Origin: Candidatus Dojkabacteria bacterium
GTDB taxonomy: Bacteria > Patescibacteria > Dojkabacteria > SC72
Direction: 5' to 3'
Length of the DNA: 42,814 nt
NCBI GenBank assembly: GCA_023229785.1
Contig: JALNYV010000016.1
Span: 1-42,814 of the forward strand
Positions 31,112 through 39,409 of this stretch are shown here, one piece after another. A program made the translations under genes and the position numbers. Under the pieces are notes generated by a model. The model was not told the origin of the DNA, searched no databases, and was given only the letters and a program-made list of their open reading frames with translations. The stretch's first letter is position 1. The number at the start of each line of letters is the position of its first letter.

Positions 31112-31525
31112 ATGATAACATGGAAGAAAAACGATTTAAGTGAGTCTAGAAGTTTAAGTGAACACTTTGCTAAGTTTGAGTTCGAATGTCAGTGTAAGTA
31201 CAAAGATTGTATGCAACAATCGGTTAATGAAGAATTGATTGCTAAGCTTGAATTAGTACGCACTGAATTTGGAGCACCTTTAAGTATATCATCTGGTTTT
31301 CGATGTGCTAAACATCAACGTGATCTTGCTGAAACCATGGAAACAGCTGTCGGTTTATCTCAGCATGAACTTGGTAATGCAGCTGATATTGCTACTAATC
31401 CAGCTAAATCAATTTTATTGTTACCGATTATTCGTAAGCATTTTATGGCGGTTGGAGTGGCTAATTCTTTTATTCATGTTGATCTAAGAACTGGGAAGCG
31501 TAGAGACTGGAGGTATTCAAAATGA
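31112..31525 (+). CDS. Peptidase M15 endolysin
   Basis: 137 residues behind TAGGAGG. The zinc-peptidase motif SxHxxGxAxD is present as SQHELGNAAD (residues 83-92; His85, Asp92), and the third ligand region is SFIHVDLRTG with His122. SSGFRCAKHQRD (60-71) is the first conserved block. This is the D-Ala-D-Ala carboxypeptidase/endopeptidase type used by phage lysins to open peptidoglycan. No signal peptide is seen, so it relies on a holin. It overlaps the exonuclease gene by 4 bases. Confidence 0.9.
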   Translation: MITWKKNDLSESRSLSEHFAKFEFECQCKYKDCMQQSVNEELIAKLELVRTEFGAPLSISSGFRCAKHQRDLAETMETAVGLSQHELGNAADIATNPAKSILLLPIIRKHFMAVGVANSFIHVDLRTGKRRDWRYSK

Positions 31526-32334
31526 AATTATATTCTAACTTAGAGCTATCTTCTGATGATTACCACGCAAACCGAACGCACAAATCATCTAGTGTTTTAA
31601 AATCATTTTTACATGATTCACGAGCATACTATGCTAAGTACGTATTGAATAAAGATCAGGGTCCTAAAACGAATCCTAATCTAATTCAGGGCTCTCATAT
31701 TCATACATGCATACTTGAACCACATCTTGTAGACACTGAATATGCAGTTTATCCTGGTGCCATGAAGAAAGGTGCCGCTTGGGAAAAGTTTGCTGAAAAA
31801 AATGCTAATAAAACGATTCTTACGAACACTCAAAACCAGCTATCACAGAAGTTAATACGCAATTTCAATGATACTACTGTTGTAATCGGAGCATTCGGAA
31901 AAGAAGAGATTGTTAACTTGAACACATTCTTCATCGATGGCTTTGCAGAAGAATCAATATTTGGTGAACTTGATGGTATGAAAATTAAAGTTCGTTTCGA
32001 TTATCGCCGTGATTTTGAAGAATTTGGGTCAATTAATGATCTAAAAACTACGGCTGACATAATAACCACGGTTTCACACGCGCGAGCTATTTGTGAGCGC
32101 ATGGATTACGATTTGAGTGCAGCTTTATATGTTGATATGGCGGAATTGTACTTCAAAAAGAAGTACTACTTTTACTTCACATTCTTATCTAAAACGGATG
32201 GCAGATCGACTATCTTTAAAGCCTCTGAAGCATTTATTTCGCGTGGTAGAGAGAAATATAAGAAGGCTATTAAGGATATACAGGCTGCTGAATTAACTGG
32301 TAATTACTTTTCTTCTGGTATAGAAGAATTATAG
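31522..32334 (+). CDS. PD-(D/E)XK exonuclease (RecE-like / DUF3799)
   Basis: 270 residues, start in ATGA overlap with the lysin. The N-terminus SSSVLKSFLHDSRAYYAKYV (~27-46), GSHIHTCILEP (~57-67), GELDGMKIKVRFDYR (~147-161) and INDLKTTADI (~170-179) make the nuclease core, with Asp/Glu and Lys of D-x-K. It belongs with the RecE-type DUF3799 nucleases that degrade one strand from duplex ends. It precedes a DUF669 protein, as in recombination modules of many phages. Confidence 0.85.
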   Translation: MKLYSNLELSSDDYHANRTHKSSSVLKSFLHDSRAYYAKYVLNKDQGPKTNPNLIQGSHIHTCILEPHLVDTEYAVYPGAMKKGAAWEKFAEKNANKTILTNTQNQLSQKLIRNFNDTTVVIGAFGKEEIVNLNTFFIDGFAEESIFGELDGMKIKVRFDYRRDFEEFGSINDLKTTADIITTVSHARAICERMDYDLSAALYVDMAELYFKKKYYFYFTFLSKTDGRSTIFKASEAFISRGREKYKKAIKDIQAAELTGNYFSSGIEEL

Positions 32335-32344
32335 GAGGTATTAA

Positions 32345-32539
32345 ATGAATGAGTACAGACTAGTACAAATATCTGAAACCAGCTTTCAAATTCAAAAATT
32401 AGGGAAAAATAATCCTTCTTGGATAAGCTTGCCCCGAATATATAAAGATATTGATGAAGCAAAATCATACTTAACTCAATTAAGAGATAATGAAACTATT
32501 AATAATCAGTTCACAACACCTAAAATAGTGGAGTTTTAA
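32345..32539 (+). CDS. Small hypothetical protein
   Basis: 64 residues behind AGGAGGTATTAA. It reads YRLVQISETSFQIQKLGKNN then PSWISLPRIYKDIDEAKSYL. The pattern of strands then a helix looks like a compact alpha/beta accessory domain. It stands in the recombination operon, one base before the next start. No family recognised. Confidence 0.6.
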   Translation: MNEYRLVQISETSFQIQKLGKNNPSWISLPRIYKDIDEAKSYLTQLRDNETINNQFTTPKIVEF

Positions 32540-32677
32540 ATGAATAGAAAAGAATTAGAGAACAAAATGAGTGCTGACATTCAAAAAATTTTAGAAGTTA
32601 ATAAATTTTTATTAGAGAGAATTGCTGAACTAGAAAAGGCTATTCAACAATTAATTAAAGCTGGAGGTAAGAAATGA
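32540..32677 (+). CDS. 45-residue coiled-coil peptide
   Basis: A short gene from ATG 32540, directly after the previous stop, behind GGAGTTTTAA. The product (MNRKELENKMSADIQKILEV, then NKFLLERIAELEKAIQQLIK) is a charged leucine-zipper-like helix ending AGGKK. It overlaps the next gene by 4 bases. It probably forms a small oligomer. No known function. Confidence 0.6.
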   Translation: MNRKELENKMSADIQKILEVNKFLLERIAELEKAIQQLIKAGGKK

Positions 32678-32991
32678 GAAATAAAGTAGCTAAGCAATTA
32701 AGAAAACACGCCGAATTTGTACCATCTGCACCACGTACTTACAATAACGTCGAGGTAATACGAAAAGGTTATATTCGACAGTATAACTCAATGACTTGTA
32801 CTACATCCCTGGTTTTACGTGACGTCGTAAAAACGATTGTAGAATGTACACAGCTAGAAAGAATTTTATATAAAACTTTTAAAAAGCGTTATACTACTAA
32901 CACCAACGAAGAACTGGTATTAAACCAGTTACCAACAAAGGAGATTCTCAATGACATCACAAAACAAATCATCAACCAAAAAACCGTTTAA
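32674..32991 (+). CDS. Hypothetical basic protein
   Basis: 105 residues, ATGA-coupled to the coiled-coil gene and behind GGAGG. It is rich in Lys, Arg, Thr and Asn and lacks a membrane segment. The end overlaps the DUF669 gene by 41 bases in another frame. Possibly a small nucleic acid-binding factor in the recombination operon. The family is not recognised. Confidence 0.6.
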   Translation: MRNKVAKQLRKHAEFVPSAPRTYNNVEVIRKGYIRQYNSMTCTTSLVLRDVVKTIVECTQLERILYKTFKKRYTTNTNEELVLNQLPTKEILNDITKQIINQKTV

Positions 32992-33385
32992 TGGTCCTTC
33001 AAAGGAATTTTCACCACTACCAGAGGGTGATTATTTGGTGCGATTAATTCAGGTTGATGAAAAGAAGACGGCTAAGGGTGATTCCATGTTGTCTGCTAGA
33101 TTTCAAGTAGCTAAAGGAGATTTTAAAGATCGATTGATTTTCGAGAACTATATGTTAACACATGAAAACAATGCTGTTACAGATATCTCGAAGCGTAAGC
33201 TACAAGATCTTGCCTCTGCAACCGGTGATAAAAATGTTTATGAGACGGTTGGGGACGCTGCAGCAAATCTGAATGATTTTCTTGAAATTCCGTTTATGGC
33301 AACGGTTGGTCTAAAAAAGCCGTACACTAATAAAGATGGTATAACTAAAATTGATAATGCTATTACAAGAGTTTCTCCGAGATAG
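32951..33385 (+). CDS. DUF669 protein, probable ssDNA-binding partner
   Basis: 144 residues from ATG 32951 behind AAAGGAG. The order SPLPEGDYLVRLIQVDEKKT, TAKGDSMLSARFQVAKGDFK, RLIFENYMLTHENN fits the DUF669 family: OB-like beta strands at the start, then helices (SKRKLQDLASATGD) and a basic C-terminus. DUF669 proteins occur beside phage recombinases and primases and probably coat single-stranded DNA. It is followed by two hairpins. Confidence 0.8.
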   Translation: MTSQNKSSTKKPFNGPSKEFSPLPEGDYLVRLIQVDEKKTAKGDSMLSARFQVAKGDFKDRLIFENYMLTHENNAVTDISKRKLQDLASATGDKNVYETVGDAAANLNDFLEIPFMATVGLKKPYTNKDGITKIDNAITRVSPR

Positions 33386-33400
33386 ATTCAAGTTAATGAT

Positions 33401-33466
33401 TAGCCCTTAGGGCTACAATTGGGATGTGATGTTTGATTGTACAGATTCACATCCCTTTTTATTTTT
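33401..33466 (+). terminator. Two tandem hairpins, the second an intrinsic terminator
   Basis: TAGCCC-TTA-GGGCTA (33401-33415) is followed by GGGATGTGA / TCACATCCC (33421-33429 / 33447-33455), a perfect 9-bp stem with a 17-base loop and a run of T (TTTTTATTTTT). It ends the recombination unit, 12 bases before the ribosome site of the primase-helicase. Read-through or a promoter inside must feed the next gene. Confidence 0.75.
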
Positions 33467-33477
33467 AGGAGGTCTCC

Positions 33478-35571
33478 ATGAATAATTTCAAAGATAATGC
33501 TCTTCAATATCACGAAATGGGTTTATCAGTAATACCGGATAAGTTTGGTACTAAAATGCCAGCTATAAAAGAATGGTCACGTTACTGTGAGGAAATGTCG
33601 ACTCTGGAAGACATTCAACAATGGTCAACTGCGTTTTCAACATCAAATATTGCGTTGTGCCTCGGAGAAGCTTCCGGAATTATTGCGTTAGACGTCGATT
33701 CAGTGGATCAAAAGATTCTGGCTCTAATAGTTCCCTTACTACCTTCATCCCCCCTTGAAAAATATGGTGCTAAAGGTTTTACCCGGTTTTTTAAGTTTTC
33801 CGGTGAGCACACACAAACCATTAAATTTAATGGGGAGGTTGTTTTGGAACTACTTTCTGGTGGTAAGAAGACGACATTACCCCCCTCAAAACATCCGTCT
33901 GGAGTTAATTATAAATGGGTCTCGGAAAAAACGTTACTCGACATTAATTCAAAAGACTTACCCTTGTTTCCGCCCTTTTTATTAGCTAATATTGAGAGTA
34001 AGTTGCGTTTACATTATAAAGATTTCGACACCAAAGATAAAACGCACATGGTATCAGGTAGAAACAATGATTTATCTAAACTTTGTGGTATGCTCATCGG
34101 TAATCGTACTCCCATTAATAAAGCTATTAATGAGCTTATTCTTTATGACACCAAAGAGAATAAACCACCTTTATTTAGTGACCCAGAAGAAATGATGTCA
34201 ACTGACTCCGTCACGAATGCATTAGCATTTTACAGTAATCATTTACAGTCAGTTAATAATAGACACTATAAAAAATCCGAACAATATGAGGTACCAGTCA
34301 TGTATATTGAGGAGAACATCGAGCCGGGAAAGTCACGGAAGGAAAAAGAAAAACCGCAAAAAAGATCACTAGATGCTATACCTGCGCGTGGTGCTCTAAA
34401 GACAATTCAATCCTGGATTCTTGATAATTCCTGGATAAAACAACCGGCATTCGCGTTCAGTGCATCACTAGCTTTATTTGGCACATTAGGTTCACGAAAA
34501 TACATATTTCAAGGTTCAACGTCAAATGTATATTTATTAAATATTGCCCCATCTGGTTCCGGTAAGGATTTCCCTCAACAAGCCATAAAAGAGATCTTAT
34601 CAATTATTAAAGCTGATAGATTACTTGGTTCCGGTGATTATGGTTCAGATGCGGCTATCATGGATGGTCTCGCAAATAATCCTGTACGCCTTGATATTCT
34701 AGATGAAGCTGGTGGTATATTAAAATCAATTACGTCATCGAAAGCAGAATATGCTTCAAAAATGGCGGATATTTTGGCGGAGTTATATACAACATCTACT
34801 TCTAAGTATCTTGGTAGATCTCTTAGTGAGGGAACTAAAGGCTCTTGTTATAGACCACATGTTAACATCCTGGCTTCAACTACACCTACTGGTTTTTCTG
34901 AAGGTGTTAGCATGAAAGCAATTGAGAAAGGTCTATTAGGGCGTTTCTTAGTGTTTAATGGTGATTCCTCAACACCAGCTACCAGAATATTTAAGAAGTC
35001 TCAATTGGATGTCTTTACGCTAGAATCATTGAAATACCTGGTTAATCATGTTCCAACTGAAGAATCACTTCATGTCGGTGATTTACCACAACTCTGTGAT
35101 GAATTAACCATTGATAAGAAAGCGAATGACTTATTATCAGTTTACTTCGCAGAGTTTGATGCGATGCGTCGAAACTCAAAGGCTACTAATAACATGTTAC
35201 CAATCATATCGAGATTATATCAACAGATGATAAAAATTGTAATGATATCCGCTATTTCGAGACACGAGATGACTACACCTAACATTGATGTGGGCGATGT
35301 TGAGTTCGGCTATAATACGATCATGTATTATTATGAAGAAATGTGTGAAACCGTAAAAAATTATATTCATGATAATAAAGAATCGGCTGAATCCGCCCGC
35401 ATCCTAAAAATAATTGCTGACTCCGAGGAAATCTCAAAACCGGATCTAGTTAAATTAACACGGTTCACCGATAAAAAGAAAAGGGATGCAATTATTCTAG
35501 ATCTCATTGATTCCGGCATGCTTTCCGTGTTCTTGCGTGAAAATGAAACATGGTTCTCAGCGAACTTATAA
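33478..35571 (+). CDS. Primase-polymerase / helicase fusion (PrimPol plus DUF3987)
   Basis: 697 residues behind AGGAGG. The N-terminal ~165 residues are an archaeo-eukaryotic primase-polymerase: LSVIPDKFGTKMPAIKEWSR at the start, ALDVDSVD (Asp72, Asp74) as the metal motif and TTLPPSKHPSG (~140-150) as the nucleotide-binding His motif. The C-terminal helicase-like part (DUF3987) has a Walker A APSGSGKD (357-364), and LDILDEAGG (Walker B, Asp409-Glu410). It should prime and unwind at the replication fork. The combination is common in podophages without a separate DnaG. Confidence 0.9.
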   Translation: MNNFKDNALQYHEMGLSVIPDKFGTKMPAIKEWSRYCEEMSTLEDIQQWSTAFSTSNIALCLGEASGIIALDVDSVDQKILALIVPLLPSSPLEKYGAKGFTRFFKFSGEHTQTIKFNGEVVLELLSGGKKTTLPPSKHPSGVNYKWVSEKTLLDINSKDLPLFPPFLLANIESKLRLHYKDFDTKDKTHMVSGRNNDLSKLCGMLIGNRTPINKAINELILYDTKENKPPLFSDPEEMMSTDSVTNALAFYSNHLQSVNNRHYKKSEQYEVPVMYIEENIEPGKSRKEKEKPQKRSLDAIPARGALKTIQSWILDNSWIKQPAFAFSASLALFGTLGSRKYIFQGSTSNVYLLNIAPSGSGKDFPQQAIKEILSIIKADRLLGSGDYGSDAAIMDGLANNPVRLDILDEAGGILKSITSSKAEYASKMADILAELYTTSTSKYLGRSLSEGTKGSCYRPHVNILASTTPTGFSEGVSMKAIEKGLLGRFLVFNGDSSTPATRIFKKSQLDVFTLESLKYLVNHVPTEESLHVGDLPQLCDELTIDKKANDLLSVYFAEFDAMRRNSKATNNMLPIISRLYQQMIKIVMISAISRHEMTTPNIDVGDVEFGYNTIMYYYEEMCETVKNYIHDNKESAESARILKIIADSEEISKPDLVKLTRFTDKKKRDAIILDLIDSGMLSVFLRENETWFSANL

Positions 35572-35582
35572 AGTTTACAGGC

Positions 35583-35611
35583 TTAAAGTAAAATAAGAAT
35601 TTTTATATTAT
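35583..35611 (+). promoter_or_regulatory. Weak candidate promoter
   Basis: TTAAAG (35583-35588), 17 bases, TATTAT (35606-35611) in the 63-base AT-rich gap before the polymerase genes. The -35 match is poor (three of six), so this is a candidate only. The gap otherwise holds the AGGAGG ribosome site. Confidence 0.25.
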
Positions 35612-35634
35612 AGTATAGTCATCAGGAGGTTCCC

Positions 35635-35844
35635 ATGTATGGTAGTGAATTACAATTAGATGAGAAAGATGAAATCATTGAATCTTTACGAAAAGAGTTA
35701 AAAATTACCCGTATGATAGCTCAATCCCATGGTGAAATCGTTGAAGAAAATGCTGCATTACGTGCGGATATTACTAAATTAGAGACTATCTTGGAACCAT
35801 TTTTAATGGCATTAAAAGAGTATTACGCCGAGGTTGAGAGATGA
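35635..35844 (+). CDS. Small coiled-coil protein
   Basis: 69 residues behind CAGGAGG. It is a charged helix throughout (DEIIESLRKELKITRMIAQS, NAALRADITKLETILEPFLM), like a zipper. It overlaps the next gene by 4 bases. Small coiled-coil proteins like this are usual before DNA polymerase genes in phages, but the job is unknown. Confidence 0.65.
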   Translation: MYGSELQLDEKDEIIESLRKELKITRMIAQSHGEIVEENAALRADITKLETILEPFLMALKEYYAEVER

Positions 35845-36311
35845 GTATAATATTATCAGATAATTTATCAAACCATATTTGCAGGAGGTATTATATTACC
35901 TCCGTGCTTTGTTCTGAATTTCCTATGCCGGGCATAGATAAATTATTAGCACTTGAAATATGCATGGTTTATAACCTGGATAAGGAACCTTTAACACCAG
36001 AATTAAAGGCTGCGTGGGCTTTAAAAGACTCAAGATTAATTGAAGCGGAAATGGTCGAGCTAGCAGATAAACTGGATTTACTATATATTGCTCATACCCG
36101 TAAATTCCTACGAGATCCAGCCATAACGTTCCGATACAACGAATATGTTGATTATTTCACCAGTAAGAAAGATAAGATTCGCGCCTATTATCCGTACATT
36201 GACCGCCATTTAGGAGGATTATTACATGATTGGGACAACAATGTTTCTCGGGAAGTCTTATACCTTAAAAATCTGGCGGAACGAAAGGCTTTCAAGCTTC
36301 ATATCATTTGA
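35841..36311 (+). CDS. Hypothetical protein before DNA polymerase
   Basis: 156 residues, ATGA-coupled to the coiled-coil gene. The sequence is helical with several Tyr and Asp (ELADKLDLLYIAHTRKFLRD; YVDYFTSKKDKIRAYYPYID) and a Cys-containing N-terminus (SVLCSEFPM). The end overlaps the polymerase gene by 86 bases, which carries the polymerase ribosome site. No family is recognised. Confidence 0.6.
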   Translation: MSIILSDNLSNHICRRYYITSVLCSEFPMPGIDKLLALEICMVYNLDKEPLTPELKAAWALKDSRLIEAEMVELADKLDLLYIAHTRKFLRDPAITFRYNEYVDYFTSKKDKIRAYYPYIDRHLGGLLHDWDNNVSREVLYLKNLAERKAFKLHII

Positions 36312-37548
36312 TACCGAAACCACGTTCATTGATTTCAATGATCGATCTGCTACACCAGATTTAATTGTTGGTCAAGCTTTTGATGGCGCAGATACGGTTT
36401 ACTTACTGAATAACAGTAATATTAAGCGGTTCTTCAATGCAAATAGTAGATCAACATTTATTATGCACAATGCTGCGTTTGATATGAACGTTATTAGACC
36501 ACATATCGGTGACGATCTATTCTTTGAGGTTTATGATGAAAATCGACTACATGATACATCCATATTATTTCGATTACTTAAGTTAGCAATTGAAGGCGAA
36601 ATACCATTTAAGTACAACTTAGCTTTATTATCAAAAATCTTTCTTGGTATTGATCTAGATAAAAACGAAGATATTCGGTTAACTTTTGGTGATTATGCAG
36701 GGAAGAGTCTAAATGAAATTCCTTTAGATCATTTAAGTTACGCCTCTATTGACGCTATTGCGACTTACCAGATTTATTATAAGATGTTACCACACATTAA
36801 AAATCACGATAAGTTTGGCACAATGTTATCACAGGATATTCAGGTCAAAGGAGAGATTGCTTTACGGTCTATTGAGAAAAATGGTATTGGATTTGATTTA
36901 GCTGCACGCGATGAGTGGTTGGCTAAACAGGATATTGATTTATCCTTACTATCTGAAAAAATCTCTGGTTGGGGTTATGTCAGAGGAATGAAAGGTAATA
37001 CGTTAGCATTTGAACGCATACTTAAGTTTCTTGGGATTTATGATTCATTACCTTTAACCGAAACCGGTCAGGTTTCAATGGCTAGTGACGATTTAAAACC
37101 GTATATTGAATTTGAATTTATAAAGGATTATTTACGGTTCATGGAAATTGAGAAGGCAACGTCATTTGTTCGGGATATTTCAAGTAATCGTGTTCATTCC
37201 CGTTATACTTCAATTTTAAATACTGGGCGTACTTCTGCAAGCGGACCAAACATTATGCAGTTGCCTAGGGTAGGGGGAATCCGTGAAATGTTTATTCCAG
37301 ACCCAGGTAATGTATTTATAGACGTTGATTATTCCGCTATTGAGCTGTCTACATTAGCTCAAGTCCTAGTCGATAAATACGAATTTTCAGTTATGGCAGA
37401 TAAAGTAAATGACGGCATAGATCTCCATAAATATTATGCTGGTGTACTATTTAATAAAAACCCATCAAATGTAACTAAAGAGGAGCGACAGAAAGCTAAA
37501 GCAGCCAATTTCGGTTTTCCCAGGCGGTCTGGGCATAGAAACTTTTAA
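36226..37548 (+). CDS. polA: DNA polymerase, family A, 3'-5' exonuclease and first half of polymerase domain (frame ends early)
   Basis: 440 residues from ATG 36226, eight bases after AGGAGG. Exonuclease motifs are FDTE (Asp29, Glu31), HNAAFD (82-86) and YASID (172-176, Tyr and Asp). The polymerase motif A is DVDYSAIELS (from Asp366). Motif B begins R-Q-K-A-K (Arg421, Lys425) and AANFGFP, then the frame leaves at CCC_AGG and ends in 10 residues. The +1 frame continues GGLGIETFKEFALGYG, the expected sequence of motif B in phage enzymes. With a shift, the whole enzyme is 578 residues. A programmed +1 shift, a sequencing error in the C-run, or a real break are all possible. Confidence 0.88.
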   Translation: MIGTTMFLGKSYTLKIWRNERLSSFISFDTETTFIDFNDRSATPDLIVGQAFDGADTVYLLNNSNIKRFFNANSRSTFIMHNAAFDMNVIRPHIGDDLFFEVYDENRLHDTSILFRLLKLAIEGEIPFKYNLALLSKIFLGIDLDKNEDIRLTFGDYAGKSLNEIPLDHLSYASIDAIATYQIYYKMLPHIKNHDKFGTMLSQDIQVKGEIALRSIEKNGIGFDLAARDEWLAKQDIDLSLLSEKISGWGYVRGMKGNTLAFERILKFLGIYDSLPLTETGQVSMASDDLKPYIEFEFIKDYLRFMEIEKATSFVRDISSNRVHSRYTSILNTGRTSASGPNIMQLPRVGGIREMFIPDPGNVFIDVDYSAIELSTLAQVLVDKYEFSVMADKVNDGIDLHKYYAGVLFNKNPSNVTKEERQKAKAANFGFPRRSGHRNF

Positions 37549-37963
37549 AGAATTTGCTCTGGGGTACGGATTAAAATTAACGAATGCTGAAGCACAAGAC
37601 ATGAAAAATGCATGGTTCGAAGCATTTCCGGAAATGAAACAATACTTAAAAGAGTGTCAAGAAGGAATTGTATATACTTTAACCGGTAGGGCTAGAGGAG
37701 ACACAACATATTGTGCTGTGGCTAACACACCCTTTCAAGGTCTAGCCAGTGATGGTTTAAAATTATCATTATACGCTCTATTTAAGATGGGTTACAAAAT
37801 AATAGCTGAAATTCATGATGCTATTATGATTGAAGTACCTGAAAAAGATTCAGAGGAACAACAAAAAATAATAGAGGCTGTTATGATATCTGAGATGAAA
37901 AGAGTTGTACCAGACGTAAAAATTGGTGTTGAGGGTAAGATCACTAAGAGATGGGAGAAATAA
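37520..37963 (+). CDS. polA: DNA polymerase, family A, C-terminal half (+1 frame)
   Basis: In the +1 frame from CCA (37520) the sequence runs PGGLGIETFKEFALGYG, then WFEAFPEMKQYLKECQEGIV (helix after motif B), AVANTPFQGLASDGLKLSLY (fingers), and EIHDAIMIEVP, which is motif C with the catalytic His-Asp pair. It ends at 37963, one base before the methyltransferase start. Alone (ATG 37601) it would lack motif B and could not work. Together with 36226-37521 it makes a complete polymerase. There is no ribosome site at 37601, which speaks for a joined product. Confidence 0.85.
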   Translation, partial: PGGLGIETFKEFALGYGLKLTNAEAQDMKNAWFEAFPEMKQYLKECQEGIVYTLTGRARGDTTYCAVANTPFQGLASDGLKLSLYALFKMGYKIIAEIHDAIMIEVPEKDSEEQQKIIEAVMISEMKRVVPDVKIGVEGKITKRWEK

Positions 37964-37964
37964 T

Positions 37965-38534
37965 ATGAAAGTTCTAATTGCATGTGAATATTCCGGTACA
38001 GTTAGAGATGCGTTTTCAAAATTAGGTCATGAGGCTATATCATGCGATATACTTCCTTCAGAAACAATAGGCAATCATTATCAAGGAGATATCAGAGATA
38101 TTCTTTATGATCGATGGGACTTGATTATAGCACACCCTCCCTGCACATATATATGTAATAGTGGAGTATGTTGGTTACATAAGGATCAGAGTAGATGGCT
38201 AAAATTAAGAGAAGCCACGGCTTTTTTTAACCTATTTACAACTTTAAATTGCCCTAAAGTTTGTATTGAAAATCCTATACCTCATAAATATGCAATGGAG
38301 GATATTAAATTTAAATATACGCAATTAATACAGCCTTGGCAATTCGGTCACGGAGAGACTAAAGCCACGTGTTTGTGGTTAAAAGGTCTACCTAAATTAA
38401 TACCATCTAATATAGTTGAAGGTAGGGAACAAAGGCTACATATGCTACCACCCTCTCCTGATAGGGCTAAATTAAGATCTAAAACCTATCAAGGTATAGC
38501 CGACGCAATGGCTAATCAATGGGGGCTGTTATGA
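37965..38534 (+). CDS. DNA methyltransferase-like protein
   Basis: 189 residues from ATG 37965; an upstream ATG lies inside the polymerase gene. The N-terminus MKVLIACEYSGTVRDAFSKL is the AdoMet-binding loop; SCDILPSE gives the acidic end of strand 2, and DLIIAHPPCTYICNSG (~54-69) is the PPC catalytic motif of cytosine C5 methylases. No target recognition region is visible, so it is a short phage type. It may modify the phage's DNA against restriction. It overlaps the endonuclease gene by 4 bases. Confidence 0.8.
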   Translation: MKVLIACEYSGTVRDAFSKLGHEAISCDILPSETIGNHYQGDIRDILYDRWDLIIAHPPCTYICNSGVCWLHKDQSRWLKLREATAFFNLFTTLNCPKVCIENPIPHKYAMEDIKFKYTQLIQPWQFGHGETKATCLWLKGLPKLIPSNIVEGREQRLHMLPPSPDRAKLRSKTYQGIADAMANQWGLL

Positions 38535-38899
38535 AAAAACCGTGTAAACACTGCGGAAAACATAAAGTCCTTACGGACTTTTCCACGTACATCAAAAATA
38601 ATATTACAGGTAATAGGAACATATGTAACCCTTGTCTTGCCCTCCAAAACCGCAATAAGAAATATGTTTCACGATATGGTATTACGTTAACACAATATAA
38701 AGCGTTATTTAAAGCACAGAAGGGGAGATGTGCGATATGTGAGTCAAAGACGAAGTTAAAGTTAGCTGTTGATCATTGTCATAAAACGTTAAAAATCAGA
38801 GCCCTATTATGTGGTAACTGTAATATGGGTTTAGGAAAATTCAAGGATAATATTAAATTACTATTTAAAGCCATTCAATACATAAGGAGTCATAAATGA
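38531..38899 (+). CDS. Recombination endonuclease VII
   Basis: 122 residues from ATG 38531 in an ATGA overlap; an upstream start is less likely. Two zinc pairs: CKHCG near the start and CNPC in the second part form one knuckle, then CAICE and CGNC the second. AVDHCHKT (Asp-His-x-His) and LLCGNCNMGLGKF make the endonuclease VII active site. It resolves branched DNA before packaging. It overlaps the next gene by 4 bases. The copy at 10179 is degenerate. Confidence 0.9.
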   Translation: MKKPCKHCGKHKVLTDFSTYIKNNITGNRNICNPCLALQNRNKKYVSRYGITLTQYKALFKAQKGRCAICESKTKLKLAVDHCHKTLKIRALLCGNCNMGLGKFKDNIKLLFKAIQYIRSHK

Positions 38900-39405
38900 A
38901 TTACATTCAAGTTGTTTTAACACCAGACGTAAAAGATTTCATAGCTAAACGATATGAGGATTTAACCTTTTATAATGATAACAGAGCATTCTCTAAGATA
39001 GCAGATATACTGGTAGGTGTTATTGGAGAGTTAGGTGCTTATCAATATTTACGTGATAAAGGTTACGACGTTAATCTACCAAACTTTGAGTATACTAAGA
39101 ATAAGACGTATGCAGCTGACTTCGCAACTGAAGACGGTTCTAAAAAATTTCATGTTAAGAGTCAATCACTTGAAAGTGCCAGACGTTATGGTGACTCCTG
39201 GTTAATTCAAAGAAATGATCGCATAGTAAAAGTTCAACCTATAATCGAAAATGAATTTATCATATGTTGTGCCGTTGATCCGGTAAATTTTTCAGTACGC
39301 ATTCTTTTAGACAAACCAGTTAAAGATGTGGTGTATAATGAGTGCAAGGTTCCAGCGTACGCTTTAACAAAAGTTGCGATTTACTTGGAAGATAATAAGG
39401 AGTAA
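38896..39405 (+). CDS. Putative PD-(D/E)XK nuclease-like protein
   Basis: 169 residues. GVIGELGAYQYLRDKGYDVN (~50-69) and ADFATEDGSKKFHVKSQS (~78-95) resemble the core Glu, Asp and VKS/VKxQ of PD-(D/E)XK endonucleases. The rest is a beta-rich C-terminal part. Phages use such enzymes in host DNA breakdown or repair. Evidence is limited to the motif layout. It is ATGA-coupled to endonuclease VII. Confidence 0.55.
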   Translation: MNYIQVVLTPDVKDFIAKRYEDLTFYNDNRAFSKIADILVGVIGELGAYQYLRDKGYDVNLPNFEYTKNKTYAADFATEDGSKKFHVKSQSLESARRYGDSWLIQRNDRIVKVQPIIENEFIICCAVDPVNFSVRILLDKPVKDVVYNECKVPAYALTKVAIYLEDNKE

Positions 39406-39409
39406 CCAC

